Source of the DNA: Citrobacter gillenii
GTDB lineage: Bacteria > Pseudomonadota > Gammaproteobacteria > Enterobacterales > Enterobacteriaceae
Assembly (NCBI RefSeq): GCF_013337685.1
Contig: NZ_SUQN01000005.1
Coordinates: forward strand, 248,001 to 312,000
Length of the DNA stretch: 64,000 bases
Reading direction: 5' to 3'
The number at the start of each line of letters is the position of its first letter. The first letter of the stretch is position 1. The translations under genes were made by a program, and so were the position numbers. The notes beneath the pieces are model-generated. The model was not told the DNA's origin and made no database searches. It worked only from the letters and a program-made list of their open reading frames with translations. This document shows positions 44,381 through 55,752 of the stretch, one piece after another.

Positions 44381-45871
44381 TCACGAACGAGGGTGCTTTT
44401 TCTGTTTGTTGAGATACAGCTGGGCGTCAGAGGCTTTGTAAGCATCGTTAATGGTGTCACCCGGCTGCATATTATAAATGCCGGCGGAAAAGCTAACGGA
44501 GGTCCCCGGCGCAATAATATGTAAGTTCTCGTCGATCCGTTCCAGCAACTGAGGAGTGAGCTCGGCAGGATAATCGATCAGAATCATGCAGAACTCATCG
44601 CCCCCGAGGCGAATAGCATAATCACTTTTGCGGATCGCGTTTTGAATCGCTTTGGCCAGAATAGTGATAATACGATCGCCTTCCTGGTGTCCCAGCGTGT
44701 CATTAATGGTTTTTAGCTTGTCACAATCAATAGCGATAAATGTCACCCGCGTTCCGGCGTTGACCAGTTGCTGCAAACGTTGTTCAAGCGTTGGCGTTAA
44801 GATTTTACGGTTGTACAACCCGGTCATCGCATCGCTGATATTTTCGCGCCGGACGTTATGATACAAACGAAAGTGGGTTCTGACCAAATTCAGCAGTAGC
44901 GCGGTTGCCAGCAGGTAAAAAGCGAAAATTTTCCAGGAAGAGACAATAAAGTACATTAAATCAAGGGAGAGTGTGATCCGTATTCCGCCGGGAATATCAT
45001 TAACATATTGCACATACTGGAACAGGTTTGATTCACTCTGGTTGATGACGATCTCTTTTCCTGAACTGACGTCAGACAACGTGACGTTCAGATAACGCCA
45101 GACGAGGGGACGATCGCTGGTATAAAAAATATGCCGCAGATTGTCCTTGTTCACATCCACCATCACGACGCCTTTGAGTTTACCGGCGTAATAGACCGGG
45201 GTGATAAAGCTCATGACTTTTTCTTGCGTCAAATCATCCTCATAAATACTGGAAATGACGGTGCGGCCGGTAAAAACATCATCGATATCGTTCTGGTGAA
45301 TTCCCAGCGTGCCTTTTTGCAAAAAAGACCAATGATTCATCGTGAACTGATTAGAGTTAATCAGGTTGTAGAAATAGATATAGTTATTATTTAAATCAAT
45401 GTAATAACGAAATTTATACTCCAGTGTGGCTAATCCGTGGCCGTAATCGACCAGTTCACGATTGACGTTGACCGCCTGGTCGAAAGCGGGCAACAAGAAT
45501 ATGTCATCAAGTTGTTCAATACAGTTTGCTGAGTGGGTCTGTAAAGTACCGCGTAACGGCAGGTAGCTATGTGAGGTGAGATTCAGCCCGTACGTGCCGT
45601 TAACGTGCTCAAATGCCTGGCACAGTGCTTTTCGTTGTTCAGCAGAAACAGGGGCTTTGGGCGATGAAAAACGGCGCATTAAATGGGCGGCAATACTCTG
45701 ATTAGTGTATTTATCATACAGGAAAGAGGAGTCGGCTTTCTCAATGACATAACGCATATAGGCGTTCATTGCCCGATCGCTGGCAATCAGTTCGTACACC
45801 AGAAAAGAAGAGGTCAAAACAATAACGCTTACGGAGATAAAGTGCCGGAGCGCTTTATGATGAAATTTCAT
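44381..45871 (-). CDS. dgcJ: Diguanylate cyclase DgcJ (membrane-bound)
   Basis: The 496 residues equal E. coli DgcJ (YeaJ) in length and match it throughout. An N-terminal membrane helix (FISVSVIVLTSSFLVYELIA) and a second one (IFAFYLLATALLLNLVRTHF) enclose a periplasmic sensor of about 290 residues. The cytoplasmic GGDEF domain has DAMTGLYNRKILTPTLEQRL, AIDCDKLKTINDTLGHQEGD and the active motif IRLGGDEFCMIL. E. coli yeaI, its usual neighbour, is missing here and another operon stands upstream. Confidence 0.95.
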   Translation of the reverse strand: MKFHHKALRHFISVSVIVLTSSFLVYELIASDRAMNAYMRYVIEKADSSFLYDKYTNQSIAAHLMRRFSSPKAPVSAEQRKALCQAFEHVNGTYGLNLTSHSYLPLRGTLQTHSANCIEQLDDIFLLPAFDQAVNVNRELVDYGHGLATLEYKFRYYIDLNNNYIYFYNLINSNQFTMNHWSFLQKGTLGIHQNDIDDVFTGRTVISSIYEDDLTQEKVMSFITPVYYAGKLKGVVMVDVNKDNLRHIFYTSDRPLVWRYLNVTLSDVSSGKEIVINQSESNLFQYVQYVNDIPGGIRITLSLDLMYFIVSSWKIFAFYLLATALLLNLVRTHFRLYHNVRRENISDAMTGLYNRKILTPTLEQRLQQLVNAGTRVTFIAIDCDKLKTINDTLGHQEGDRIITILAKAIQNAIRKSDYAIRLGGDEFCMILIDYPAELTPQLLERIDENLHIIAPGTSVSFSAGIYNMQPGDTINDAYKASDAQLYLNKQKKHPRS

Positions 45872-46005
45872 AATGTTTTTCAGCCCTGTAAGTCCGATAC
45901 TTCAGTTTATCACACGCTAAACGTCCACTCTAACGGTATGGGAATGCCCCATTGTTGGCTATTTTTGTAATAAAAATCATTCGTACTCTTCACCTTTAAT
46001 CTTTA

Positions 46006-46028
46006 ATGTTGTATTTATAATGCAACTT
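46006..46028 (+). promoter_or_regulatory. NsrR-like operator covering a -10 TATAAT
   Basis: Half sites ATGTTGTATTT and TAATGCAACTT are separated by one base; each agrees with the NsrR half-site pattern at about nine of eleven positions. A perfect TATAAT (46016-46021) lies inside, so binding would block the promoter of the following operon. It ends 20 bases before the first start codon. Confidence 0.6.
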
Positions 46029-46048
46029 ATAGAAAAGGAGACAGGCCG

Positions 46049-46819
46049 ATGAGTACGATGGAAAAAGCAGGCCATACATTTCTGGCCAGCCTGGGGAAAA
46101 CCCGCCTGCGCCCGGGGGGTATAGAAGCCACAGAATGGCTGTTCAGCCAGTCGCAATTGACGTCAGACAGTCAGGTGCTTGAAGTGGCGTGTAACATGGC
46201 GACCACGGCGATTGAACTGGTGCAACGCTTTGGCTGCACTGTATACGCCATTGATATGGACAAAAATGCGCTGGTTAAGGCGAGAAATAACGTCGCTGTC
46301 CATGGGCTGGAAAATCACATTCATGTCATGGCCGCTAATGCGAATACTATTCCTTTCGCCGACAACAGTTTTGACGTGGTGATTAATGAAGCCATGCTCA
46401 CGATGTACGGTGATAAGGCTAAGACGAAGTTGATCGCGGAATACCATCGGGTACTGAAACCTGGTGGACGCTTGTTAACCCATGACATTATGTTTACGGC
46501 GCAAAAACTGGGAGAGGGCGATCAAAACCAGCTTCAGCAGGTTGTGAAGTCAAATGTGAGTCCACTGACGCAGCAAGGCTGGCGCGATCTATTTCTGGGC
46601 GCGGGATTTGAACAGGTGCTACAGCAAAATGGTGAAATGTCGCTAATGTCGCCGCAGGGGTTAATTCGTGATGAGGGATTTAACGGCGCCCTTAAAATTG
46701 CTTATAACGGACTACGCACGCATGAGAATCGCCAGCGTTTTCTTAAGATGTTCCGTTTTTTCCGCGCACAGCGTCACCAACTCAACTATATCGCCTGCTG
46801 TTCCGTAAAGGGTAAATAA
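46049..46819 (+). CDS. Class I SAM-dependent methyltransferase (UbiE-like)
   Basis: A 256-residue cytoplasmic methyltransferase. The cofactor site is VLEVACNMATTAIELVQRFG (motif I with Ala-Cys-Asn in place of the usual Gly-x-Gly), the acidic residue in VYAIDMDKNAL, AANANTIPFADNSFDVVINE and the post-motif HRVLKPGGRLLTHDI. The substrate is not evident. An AAGGAG precedes the ATG. It is the first of three genes that replace yeaI between dgcJ and yeaH, followed 13 bases later by a hemerythrin-like gene; the NsrR-like box suggests nitric-oxide control, as for the tellurite methyltransferase tehB in E. coli. Confidence 0.85.
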   Translation: MSTMEKAGHTFLASLGKTRLRPGGIEATEWLFSQSQLTSDSQVLEVACNMATTAIELVQRFGCTVYAIDMDKNALVKARNNVAVHGLENHIHVMAANANTIPFADNSFDVVINEAMLTMYGDKAKTKLIAEYHRVLKPGGRLLTHDIMFTAQKLGEGDQNQLQQVVKSNVSPLTQQGWRDLFLGAGFEQVLQQNGEMSLMSPQGLIRDEGFNGALKIAYNGLRTHENRQRFLKMFRFFRAQRHQLNYIACCSVKGK

Positions 46820-46832
46820 AAAGGATAAAGGG

Positions 46833-47243
46833 ATGAATCTGGATAAAATGAAACATCAGCACGTTGATATTCTCGAAAAAATATCTTTTCTACGTACGTT
46901 AAGTCAGTCCGGGGTATCATCCAATGCGCAGCAAATTGCTGCGGCGATCGTGAGCATGAGTGCGATCATTAAAACGCATCTGTCAGCGGAAGATCAGTTT
47001 CTTTATCCTCAAATTGAACAGGATGGGAATAGTAAACTCAGACAGGTCAGTACCCAATTTCAACGTGAAATGGCGGATATTGTTGGTGAGTATGATGCGT
47101 TTTCGCGCCGCTGGAATATTGCCAGCAAGCTGATGGGTAATGACGAGGCGTTCAGACGCGACGCCAATACCGTATTACGCAAAGTGTTTGAGCGTATGCA
47201 GCGGGAAAATAAAGATTTCTATCCGCTGGTAGAAAGGATGTAA
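46833..47243 (+). CDS. Hemerythrin-like (HHE) domain protein
   Basis: A 136-residue four-helix protein. Likely di-iron ligands are His in KHQHVDILEK, His and Glu in IIKTHLSAEDQFLYPQIEQ and the Glu/Tyr region ENKDFYPLVERM near the C-terminus. HHE proteins bind di-iron centres and sense or buffer oxygen or NO; YtfE, which repairs nitrosative damage, is a relative, but this protein lacks its N-terminal ScdA domain. It is co-transcribed with the methyltransferase (13-base gap). Its role in NO response is inferred from the family and the upstream box. Confidence 0.82.
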   Translation: MNLDKMKHQHVDILEKISFLRTLSQSGVSSNAQQIAAAIVSMSAIIKTHLSAEDQFLYPQIEQDGNSKLRQVSTQFQREMADIVGEYDAFSRRWNIASKLMGNDEAFRRDANTVLRKVFERMQRENKDFYPLVERM

Positions 47244-47281
47244 TGTGCGTTCAGAACATAACTGAGTAAAGGGCTACTGGA

Positions 47282-47914
47282 ATGTCAGAAAAACACTGGT
47301 CGAGAATGGAATATCTTCACCAGACAGTGACGAATCCCAATATCGTGATTAAAGGGACACACAGTTATTACAGTGACTGCTGGGATAAAGGCTTTGAGGC
47401 TTCAGTCGTGCGATATTTACTCGGTGACGAGGTTAGCAGAGAGTGGGAACCGCTCGGGCATCTGGATAAGTTGATCATCGGTAATTTCGTCTGTATTGGT
47501 GCCGAGAGCGTGATTGTTATGGGGGGAAACAGTACCCACCGGTTGGACTGGATAAGTCTTTACCCCTTTATGGCGTCCATCAACGATGCCTACCAGTTTC
47601 GCGGAGACACGGTTCTCAAGGATGGCTGTTGGTTAGGTATGCGCGCGATGATTATGCCTGGCGTGACGGTTGGAGAAGGCGCTGTCGTGGCTGCGGGTGC
47701 TGTCGTGACCAAAGATGTACCTCCGTATGCGATTGTCGGCGGGAATCCGGCGAAGATCATAAGATATCGACTTCCCGAAGAGGATATTAAACGATTGCTG
47801 GCGCTGGATTTGTATCAACTGGCGGAAGAGACGCTGGTGGCGTTGCAACCGCTGTTGTCATCTGGCGATATTTCAGCGTTGGAGTTGAGCGTTGCCCGGC
47901 AGAGACAAGTGTAA
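47282..47914 (+). CDS. Hexapeptide acetyltransferase of the xenobiotic (CatB/Vat) type
   Basis: A 210-residue left-handed beta-helix acyltransferase. The XAT layout is clear: VTNPNIVIKGTHSYYS at the start, FVCIGAESVIVMGGNSTHRL with the likely catalytic His, the external loop WISLYPFMASI, GCWLGMRAMIMPGVTVGEGA hexapeptide coils and PYAIVGGNPAKIIRYRLPEE. Members acetylate chloramphenicol or streptogramins, but chromosomal relatives often have other substrates, so resistance should not be assumed. It follows the hemerythrin gene by 38 bases and probably belongs to the same operon. Confidence 0.85.
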   Translation: MSEKHWSRMEYLHQTVTNPNIVIKGTHSYYSDCWDKGFEASVVRYLLGDEVSREWEPLGHLDKLIIGNFVCIGAESVIVMGGNSTHRLDWISLYPFMASINDAYQFRGDTVLKDGCWLGMRAMIMPGVTVGEGAVVAAGAVVTKDVPPYAIVGGNPAKIIRYRLPEEDIKRLLALDLYQLAEETLVALQPLLSSGDISALELSVARQRQV

Positions 47915-48000
47915 ACGGCGAATTGTGCGTAGAGTGGGCGTATCATGTTGAAAAATCAGCCAGAAACAGTACGTAACTGGCCGATCGTCAATGGTTCATC

Positions 48001-49395
<1,395 letters not shown>

Positions 49396-49400
49396 TTATG

Positions 49401-51335
49401 TTAAGACGATTTACGTACGCGCAAATACCATTCGCACAGTAAACGCACCTGTTTACGCGTGTAGCCTTTTTCCATCATGCGGTCGACAAAATCGTCGTGC
49501 TTTTTCTGCTCGTCAGTTGAGGTTTTAGCGTTAAACGAAATGACCGGCAGCAACTCCTCGGTGTTGGAGAACATTTTCTTCTCAATAACCGTGCGCAGTT
49601 TTTCGTAACTGGTCCAGTTTGGATTACGACCGCTGTTATTCGCTCTGGCGCGCAGAACAAAGTTGACGATCTCATTACGGAAATCTTTCGGGTTGCTGAT
49701 ACCCGCCGGTTTTTCAATTTTTTCCAGTTCTGAATTCAGCGACTCGCGGTCAAACAGCTGACCGGTATCCGGGTCACGGTATTCCTGATCCTGGATCCAA
49801 AAATCCGCATAGGTGACATAACGGTCAAAAATGTTCTGTCCATACTCGGAGTAGGATTCCAGATAGGCGGTCTGGATCTCTTTGCCAATAAATTCAGCGT
49901 ATTTCGGGATCAGATAACCTTTCAGGAACTCGAGATAACGTTCGGACTGCTCCTGCGGGAACTGCTCGCGCTCAATCTGCTGCTCCAGAACATAGAACAG
50001 GTGCACCGGGTTGGCTGCCACTTCTACATGGTCAAAGTTAAACACGCGGGAGAGGATCTTAAACGCGAAGCGCGTTGACAGACCGTTCATCCCCTCATCG
50101 ACTCCGGCGTAATCCCGGTACTCCTGATAGGATTTCGCTTTCGGATCGGTGTCTTTCAGGCTCTCGCCATCGTAAACGCGCATCTTCGAGTAGATGCTCG
50201 AGTTTTCTGGCTCTTTCAGGCGAGAAAGAATGGTAAAGCGAGACAGCGTTTCCAGCGTACCCGGTGCGCACGGCGCGTGGGTCAATTCACTGTGATTAAG
50301 CAATTTCTCGTAGATCTTGATCTCTTCGGAAATGCGTAAGCAATACGGAACCTTCACGATGTATACGCGGTCAAGGAAGGCTTCGTTATTTTTGTTGTTA
50401 CGGAACGTCACCCATTCAGATTCGTTTGAGTGGGCAAGAATGATGCCGTTAAACGGCAGGGCAGAAATACCTTCTGTCCCGTTGTAGTTACCTTCCTGCG
50501 TTGCGGTCAGCAGAGGATGTAGCACTTTAATCGGTGCTTTAAACATCTCCACGAACTCCATAATCCCCTGGTTAGCCCGGCACAGTGCGCCGGAATAGCC
50601 GTAGGCATCCGGATCGTTCTGGGCGTGGTGTTCGAGTTTACGAATATCCACTTTGCCGACCAGCGCGGAAATGTCCTGGTTGTTCTCATCGCCCGGTTCC
50701 GTTTTGGCGATAGCGATTTGTTCCAGAATAGACGGCCACACTTTAACCACGCGGAATTTGGTGATGTCCCCACCAAAATCATGCAGACGCTTCGCGGCCC
50801 ATGGCGACATAATGGTGCCAAGATAGCGACGTGGGATCCCGTACTCTTTCTCCAGGATTTGTGCATCTTCCTGCGGATTAAACAGGCATAACGGGTGATC
50901 GTTAACCGGGCTGCGTTCACCGTTGGCGCTCAGGACATAAATCGGTACCCTCTGCATCAGCGACTTCAGTCGCTCAGCAAGAGAGGATTTTCCTCCCCCT
51001 ACAGGCCCCAGCAGATACAGGATCTGCTTCTTCTCTTCCAGCCCCTGCGCCGCGTGCTTCAGATAGGAGACAATCTGTTCAATCGCGTCTTCCATGCCGT
51101 AAAACTCTTCAAACGCGGGATAACGTGCAATAACCCGGTTAGAGAAGAGTCGAGAAAGTCGAGGTTCATGGGCAGTATCGACCATGACAGGCTCACCAAT
51201 AGCCATTAATAGCCGCTCTGCCGCGTTGGCATAAGCACTGCGATCTTGCCGACAAGTGGTAAGAAACTCCTGCAGCGTGAACTCTTCGTCCTTGGCAGCT
51301 TCATAACGCTGGCGATAGTGATCGAATATATTCAT
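49401..51335 (-). CDS. yeaG: YeaG, PrkA-type serine protein kinase
   Basis: A 644-residue AAA+ PrkA protein matching E. coli YeaG. The N-terminal AAA+ module has Walker A LLGPVGGGKSSLAERL; Walker B-type and sensor motifs follow (NGIILAHSNESEW); the C-terminal PrkA domain includes MRVYDGESLKDTDPKAKSYQ. E. coli YeaG has kinase activity and acts in nitrogen starvation and growth-arrest responses. It heads the yeaG-yeaH operon; a sigma-54 promoter lies upstream, in agreement with NtrC control in E. coli. Confidence 0.96.
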   Translation of the reverse strand: MNIFDHYRQRYEAAKDEEFTLQEFLTTCRQDRSAYANAAERLLMAIGEPVMVDTAHEPRLSRLFSNRVIARYPAFEEFYGMEDAIEQIVSYLKHAAQGLEEKKQILYLLGPVGGGKSSLAERLKSLMQRVPIYVLSANGERSPVNDHPLCLFNPQEDAQILEKEYGIPRRYLGTIMSPWAAKRLHDFGGDITKFRVVKVWPSILEQIAIAKTEPGDENNQDISALVGKVDIRKLEHHAQNDPDAYGYSGALCRANQGIMEFVEMFKAPIKVLHPLLTATQEGNYNGTEGISALPFNGIILAHSNESEWVTFRNNKNNEAFLDRVYIVKVPYCLRISEEIKIYEKLLNHSELTHAPCAPGTLETLSRFTILSRLKEPENSSIYSKMRVYDGESLKDTDPKAKSYQEYRDYAGVDEGMNGLSTRFAFKILSRVFNFDHVEVAANPVHLFYVLEQQIEREQFPQEQSERYLEFLKGYLIPKYAEFIGKEIQTAYLESYSEYGQNIFDRYVTYADFWIQDQEYRDPDTGQLFDRESLNSELEKIEKPAGISNPKDFRNEIVNFVLRARANNSGRNPNWTSYEKLRTVIEKKMFSNTEELLPVISFNAKTSTDEQKKHDDFVDRMMEKGYTRKQVRLLCEWYLRVRKSS

Positions 51336-51438
51336 GGTATGCCGTCCTTTCGTTTTTTAGCACATGTTAAGAGCCGTTCATATGAATAGTAGAGGCCCCT
51401 GAAGAGGTAAACTGAACGACGTCGCTGCTGGAAAAATA

Positions 51439-51454
51439 AGCAACTCTCATGCCA
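51439..51454 (-). promoter_or_regulatory. Sigma-54 promoter of yeaGH
   Basis: On the minus strand TGGCAT, five bases, TTGCT matches the -24/-12 consensus. It lies 104 bases before the yeaG start. E. coli yeaGH is known to be transcribed by sigma-54 under nitrogen limitation. Confidence 0.7.
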
Positions 51455-51768
51455 TTTTGATGGTCAGAAGATCAACGTATTCGGTGATACACCTTCTAAA
51501 ATTAAGCGTAGATGGCATTTGCAAAACTTGCCTGCGCGCGCAAACGAATTTCAATGGCATATCAATAACTCATCGGCAAAAAATAGACATCTTATGTAAA
51601 GAAATAGGGCGGAATTCATGCCTTGTTCATCGGACTGCAAGTAAAATGTCATCACTCGCTGAGAAATTAGAGGGTTACATAACGAGATGAATACGTAAAA
51701 TAGTTGGGCTGTCACGCAATGACGGTTACACTTTGGGTGCTTTACATTTGAATAAGGAATTATGGACT

Positions 51769-52515
51769 GTGACCAAACTCAAACTTCTGGCACTTGGCGT
51801 GCTTATTGCCACTTCTTCCAGCGTAGCACAAGCAGAAAGCGACCTGTCGCTGGGCGCGGGCGTTGGTGTGGTTGAGAACGCTTATAAACAATACGATAAC
51901 GACGTTTACCCGGTACCTGTAGTGACCTATGACAGTGAGAACTTCTGGTTCCGTGGGCTGGGGGGCGGTTACTACCTGTGGAATGACAATACCGATAAGT
52001 TGTCTGTCATGGCTTACTGGTCACCGATGTATTTTAAACCGGGCGACAGCGATAACAGTCAATTGCGTCGACTGGATAAACGTAAGAGCACCATGATGGC
52101 CGGTCTGTCTTACGTCCACAATACGCAATACGGCTTCCTGCGCACCAGCCTTGCGGGAGACGCGCTGGACAACAGTAATGGTATCGTCTGGGATCTGGCG
52201 TGGTTATATCGTTACACTAACGGTGGCCTGACGCTGACGCCGGGGATCGGTGTCGAGTGGAACAGCGAAAACCAAAACGAATACTATTATGGTGTATCGC
52301 ATCATGAATCCTCTCGCAGTGGCCTGCGTAGCTACGATCCAAATAGCAGCTGGAGCCCGTACCTGGAGCTGAGCGCAAATTATAACTTCATCGGCAACTG
52401 GAGTGCATACGCGACGGCGCGTTATACCCACCTGTCTGATGAAGTGACCGACAGTCCGATGGTAGACAAATCCTGGACGGGTCTGATCTCTACGGGTATT
52501 ACCTACAAGTTCTGA
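51769..52515 (+). CDS. mipA: MipA, MltA-interacting outer-membrane scaffold protein
   Basis: A 248-residue OmpV/MipA barrel protein, equal in length to E. coli MipA. A signal peptide (KLLALGVLIATSSSVAQA) precedes LSLGAGVGVVENAYKQYDND; the end WTGLISTGITYKF is a beta-signal with terminal Phe. In E. coli MipA joins the murein hydrolase MltA to the synthase PBP1B. The start is the GTG at 51769 by alignment with the family, with AAGGAA in front; upstream ATGs are in other frames. A terminator follows. Confidence 0.95.
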   Translation: MTKLKLLALGVLIATSSSVAQAESDLSLGAGVGVVENAYKQYDNDVYPVPVVTYDSENFWFRGLGGGYYLWNDNTDKLSVMAYWSPMYFKPGDSDNSQLRRLDKRKSTMMAGLSYVHNTQYGFLRTSLAGDALDNSNGIVWDLAWLYRYTNGGLTLTPGIGVEWNSENQNEYYYGVSHHESSRSGLRSYDPNSSWSPYLELSANYNFIGNWSAYATARYTHLSDEVTDSPMVDKSWTGLISTGITYKF

Positions 52516-52536
52516 TAACTGACCATTCTAAACAGA

Positions 52537-52563
52537 AGCCCGCATTACAGCGGGCTTTTTTTT
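52537..52563 (+). terminator. Rho-independent terminator of mipA
   Basis: AGCCCGC and GCGGGCT with a six-base loop, followed by eight T. Confidence 0.9.
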
Positions 52564-52602
52564 GTCTGCTGGCAGGCCGGGCAACAAATAGCCCAAACGA
52601 TG

Positions 52603-52623
52603 ATGGTGCAATTTGTGCACCAT
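52603..52623. promoter_or_regulatory. 21-bp inverted repeat upstream of yeaE, operator candidate
   Basis: ATGGTGCA and TGCACCAT are perfect eight-base arms around ATTTG, 58 bases before the yeaE start. A further GGTGCAAAATAC lies at 52660, closer to the start. The regulator is unknown. Confidence 0.5.
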
Positions 52624-52680
52624 TACAGGACACATGCGCACTGTTTTGCTTTACTGTGGTGCAAAATACAGGAGAGTGCG

Positions 52681-53535
52681 ATGACAGATAAACAGGTGAT
52701 GTTTACCGGGCAGGCCACGCTTCCTGCTATCGGGCAGGGGACGTGGTATATGGGTGAAAACGCCCATTGCCGGGGAGCTGAAGTGGCGGCGCTGCGTGCT
52801 GGACTGGATCTGGGTTTGCGCCTTATTGATACTGCAGAAATGTACGCTGATGGTGCAGCGGAAGAGATTGTCGGCGAGGCGTTATTGGGGCGACGCGATG
52901 ACGCTTTTCTGGTATCAAAAGTTTATCCCTGGAATGCTGGGGGCCAGAAAGCCATCGCGGCCTGCGAAGCGAGCCTGCGGCGACTGAAGACCGATTATCT
53001 GGATCTCTACTTACTGCATTGGACGGGTAATTTTTCATTTGCAGAGACGGTTGAGGCGATGGAAAGGTTGATCGCGCAAGGGAAAATCCTCCGCTGGGGC
53101 GTTTCTAACCTCGACTATGAAGACATGCAGGCGCTATGGGAGGTTACTGGTGGACAGCAGTGTGCCACGAATCAGGTGCTGTATCATCTGGCGTCACGCG
53201 GCATTGAGTTTGATTTGCTGCCATGGTGTCAGCAACGGCAGATACCGGTCATGGCCTACAGCCCGTTGGCCCAGGCGGGGCGTTTACGCAGAGATTTGCT
53301 CACTAATCCGGTGGTGAGTGAGATTGCGCACGCGCACAAGGCCAGCGCCGCGCAGATTTTATTGGCGTGGGTTATTCGACAACCGGGAGTGATAGCCATT
53401 CCGAAGGCGGCAAATGTCGCACACGTTGAACAGAATGCCGCAGCGCTAAATATGACGCTTTCTGACGAGGAGTTGATGTTGTTAGACTCGGCTTTTCCTG
53501 CCCCTGCAGCTAAAACACCGCTAGATATGGCCTGA
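52681..53535 (+). CDS. yeaE: YeaE, aldo-keto reductase (methylglyoxal reductase)
   Basis: The 284 residues match E. coli YeaE, an NADPH-dependent reductase acting on methylglyoxal and related aldehydes. The catalytic tetrad lies in LIDTAEMYADG (Asp, Tyr), FLVSKVYPWN (Lys) and YLLHWTG (His); the NADPH site includes AIPKAANVAHVEQN. The start ATG at 52681 follows AGGAGAG. It converges with yeaD across a perfect hairpin. Confidence 0.94.
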   Translation: MTDKQVMFTGQATLPAIGQGTWYMGENAHCRGAEVAALRAGLDLGLRLIDTAEMYADGAAEEIVGEALLGRRDDAFLVSKVYPWNAGGQKAIAACEASLRRLKTDYLDLYLLHWTGNFSFAETVEAMERLIAQGKILRWGVSNLDYEDMQALWEVTGGQQCATNQVLYHLASRGIEFDLLPWCQQRQIPVMAYSPLAQAGRLRRDLLTNPVVSEIAHAHKASAAQILLAWVIRQPGVIAIPKAANVAHVEQNAAALNMTLSDEELMLLDSAFPAPAAKTPLDMA

Positions 53536-53541
53536 TAAAAC

Positions 53542-53565
53542 GCCAGTTGCCATCAGGCAACTGGC
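53542..53565. terminator. Bidirectional hairpin between yeaE and yeaD
   Basis: GCCAGTTGCC and GGCAACTGGC, ten base pairs with a four-base loop, between convergent genes; AAAATC on one side gives a weak U run for the minus strand. Confidence 0.65.
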
Positions 53566-53571
53566 AAAATC

Positions 53572-54456
53572 TTAGCGCTTAGCAACACGAATTGTTTGTG
53601 CCAGGCGAGAAGGTTTCTCAGTGGTGGTTTTCTGCGGCGCGGTCGCGTAAGCGGTTTCTACGCAGACAAATGTTTTGTACCCGTCGTCCGGCATGTCACC
53701 CATGCTGACAGACAGGGCAGGCCCTGGGTTCCAGCCGACAACGTTCAGATGGTGATGGTGTACGACGTCGATGTTGCGGTTCAGTGAATCGTCATGGATG
53801 ACGCTGCACGCTTCCGGGTTCAGATACACGCGGTCGGTGCGGTCCGGGAACGTCTGGATACCGTCATCCAGGACATCTTCTTTCGCATCGTTAACTTTAT
53901 CGATCAGACGGTCACCAAGGCCACTCACTTTCACCGCTGCAATGTCACCGACGTTAAAATAGGTGTGCAGCGCGGAGGTGGTTTCAAATTCACCGTGGGC
54001 TTCCAGTTCTATTTCACAGGTAGCACCCACTTTGAAACGCGCTAACAGCGTAAACTCATGCGGCCAAAGCTGACGCGTTTCAGCACTGCTTTGCAGTTCA
54101 AACGTCAGAACCACACCGCTATCATCTTCGTTGTGCGCTTTCAGCGTCCACGGCAGATTACGGGCAAAACCGTGGGAGGGAAGTCCTGGCTGTGCCGCCG
54201 GGCCAAACCATGGCCAGCAAATAGGGACGCCACCACGCAGCGCTACGCCCGTTTTAAACGGCGTATTGTTGCTTAACCACAGGACCTCATCTTCGCCGGT
54301 CGGTTTCCATGACAGAAGATGCGCGCCCTGTAGGGCGAAAGAGGCTTTCACCTGCGGGTGATCGACCACCACGACCTCCAGTTCATCCAACTGACGACGG
54401 GAGAGGACAGGGGAAATTTGTTCGATTATCGGAAGTGCAAAAATTTTATTAATCAT
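53572..54456 (-). CDS. yeaD: YeaD, glucose-6-phosphate 1-epimerase
   Basis: A 294-residue galactose-mutarotase-fold enzyme matching E. coli YeaD, which interconverts alpha- and beta-glucose 6-phosphate. Catalytic regions are GAHLLSWKPTGEDEVLWLSN, GVPICWPWFGP, LPSHGFARNLPW (His) and FVCVETAY (Glu). The family start MINKIFALPIIEQIS is at 54456; nine upstream codons are open. It lies downstream of gapA, separated by a strong terminator hairpin. Confidence 0.95.
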   Translation of the reverse strand: MINKIFALPIIEQISPVLSRRQLDELEVVVVDHPQVKASFALQGAHLLSWKPTGEDEVLWLSNNTPFKTGVALRGGVPICWPWFGPAAQPGLPSHGFARNLPWTLKAHNEDDSGVVLTFELQSSAETRQLWPHEFTLLARFKVGATCEIELEAHGEFETTSALHTYFNVGDIAAVKVSGLGDRLIDKVNDAKEDVLDDGIQTFPDRTDRVYLNPEACSVIHDDSLNRNIDVVHHHHLNVVGWNPGPALSVSMGDMPDDGYKTFVCVETAYATAPQKTTTEKPSRLAQTIRVAKR

Positions 54457-54490
54457 GATGCAATCCTTGATGTTGAAAACCATAAAAAAA

Positions 54491-54506
54491 GGCGACCGAG
54501 GTCGCC
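54491..54506. terminator. Terminator between gapA and yeaD
   Basis: GGCGACC and GGTCGCC with a two-base loop, flanked by seven A on one side and five T on the other, so it can act for either direction; on the minus strand it ends gapA transcription. Confidence 0.85.
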
Positions 54507-54532
54507 TTTTTGGATCAGATTTTCATCTCAAC

Positions 54533-55540
<1,008 letters not shown>

Positions 55541-55734
55541 CTATTTGTTAGTGAATAAAAGGTTGCCTGTAAAATTACAAAAACCTTACGCAGCGTCAAG
55601 CGGAATCGTGTCAATCATTGCGACAAATCAATCTGCTGCCTAAGCTTTGCGCAACTGACTCGCCTCACTCTTCCTTTGGGCTTGAAACCACATGGGGGCG
55701 GCGGCCCGAATTTTAAAGGGCAATCAAGATAAAA

Positions 55735-55752
55735 ACGTGATTGCTATCACGA
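55735..55752. promoter_or_regulatory. CRP-binding site in the gapA-msrB divergent region
   Basis: GTGA and TCAC half sites are separated by exactly six bases (GTGATTGCTATCAC), a close match to the CRP consensus. It is 207 bases upstream of gapA, which is CRP-activated in E. coli, and 118 bases upstream of msrB. Confidence 0.65.

Noticed and set aside
47282-47914. Calling the acetyltransferase an antibiotic resistance gene
   Set aside because: The family contains many chromosomal members with other substrates, and the operon context points to stress response.
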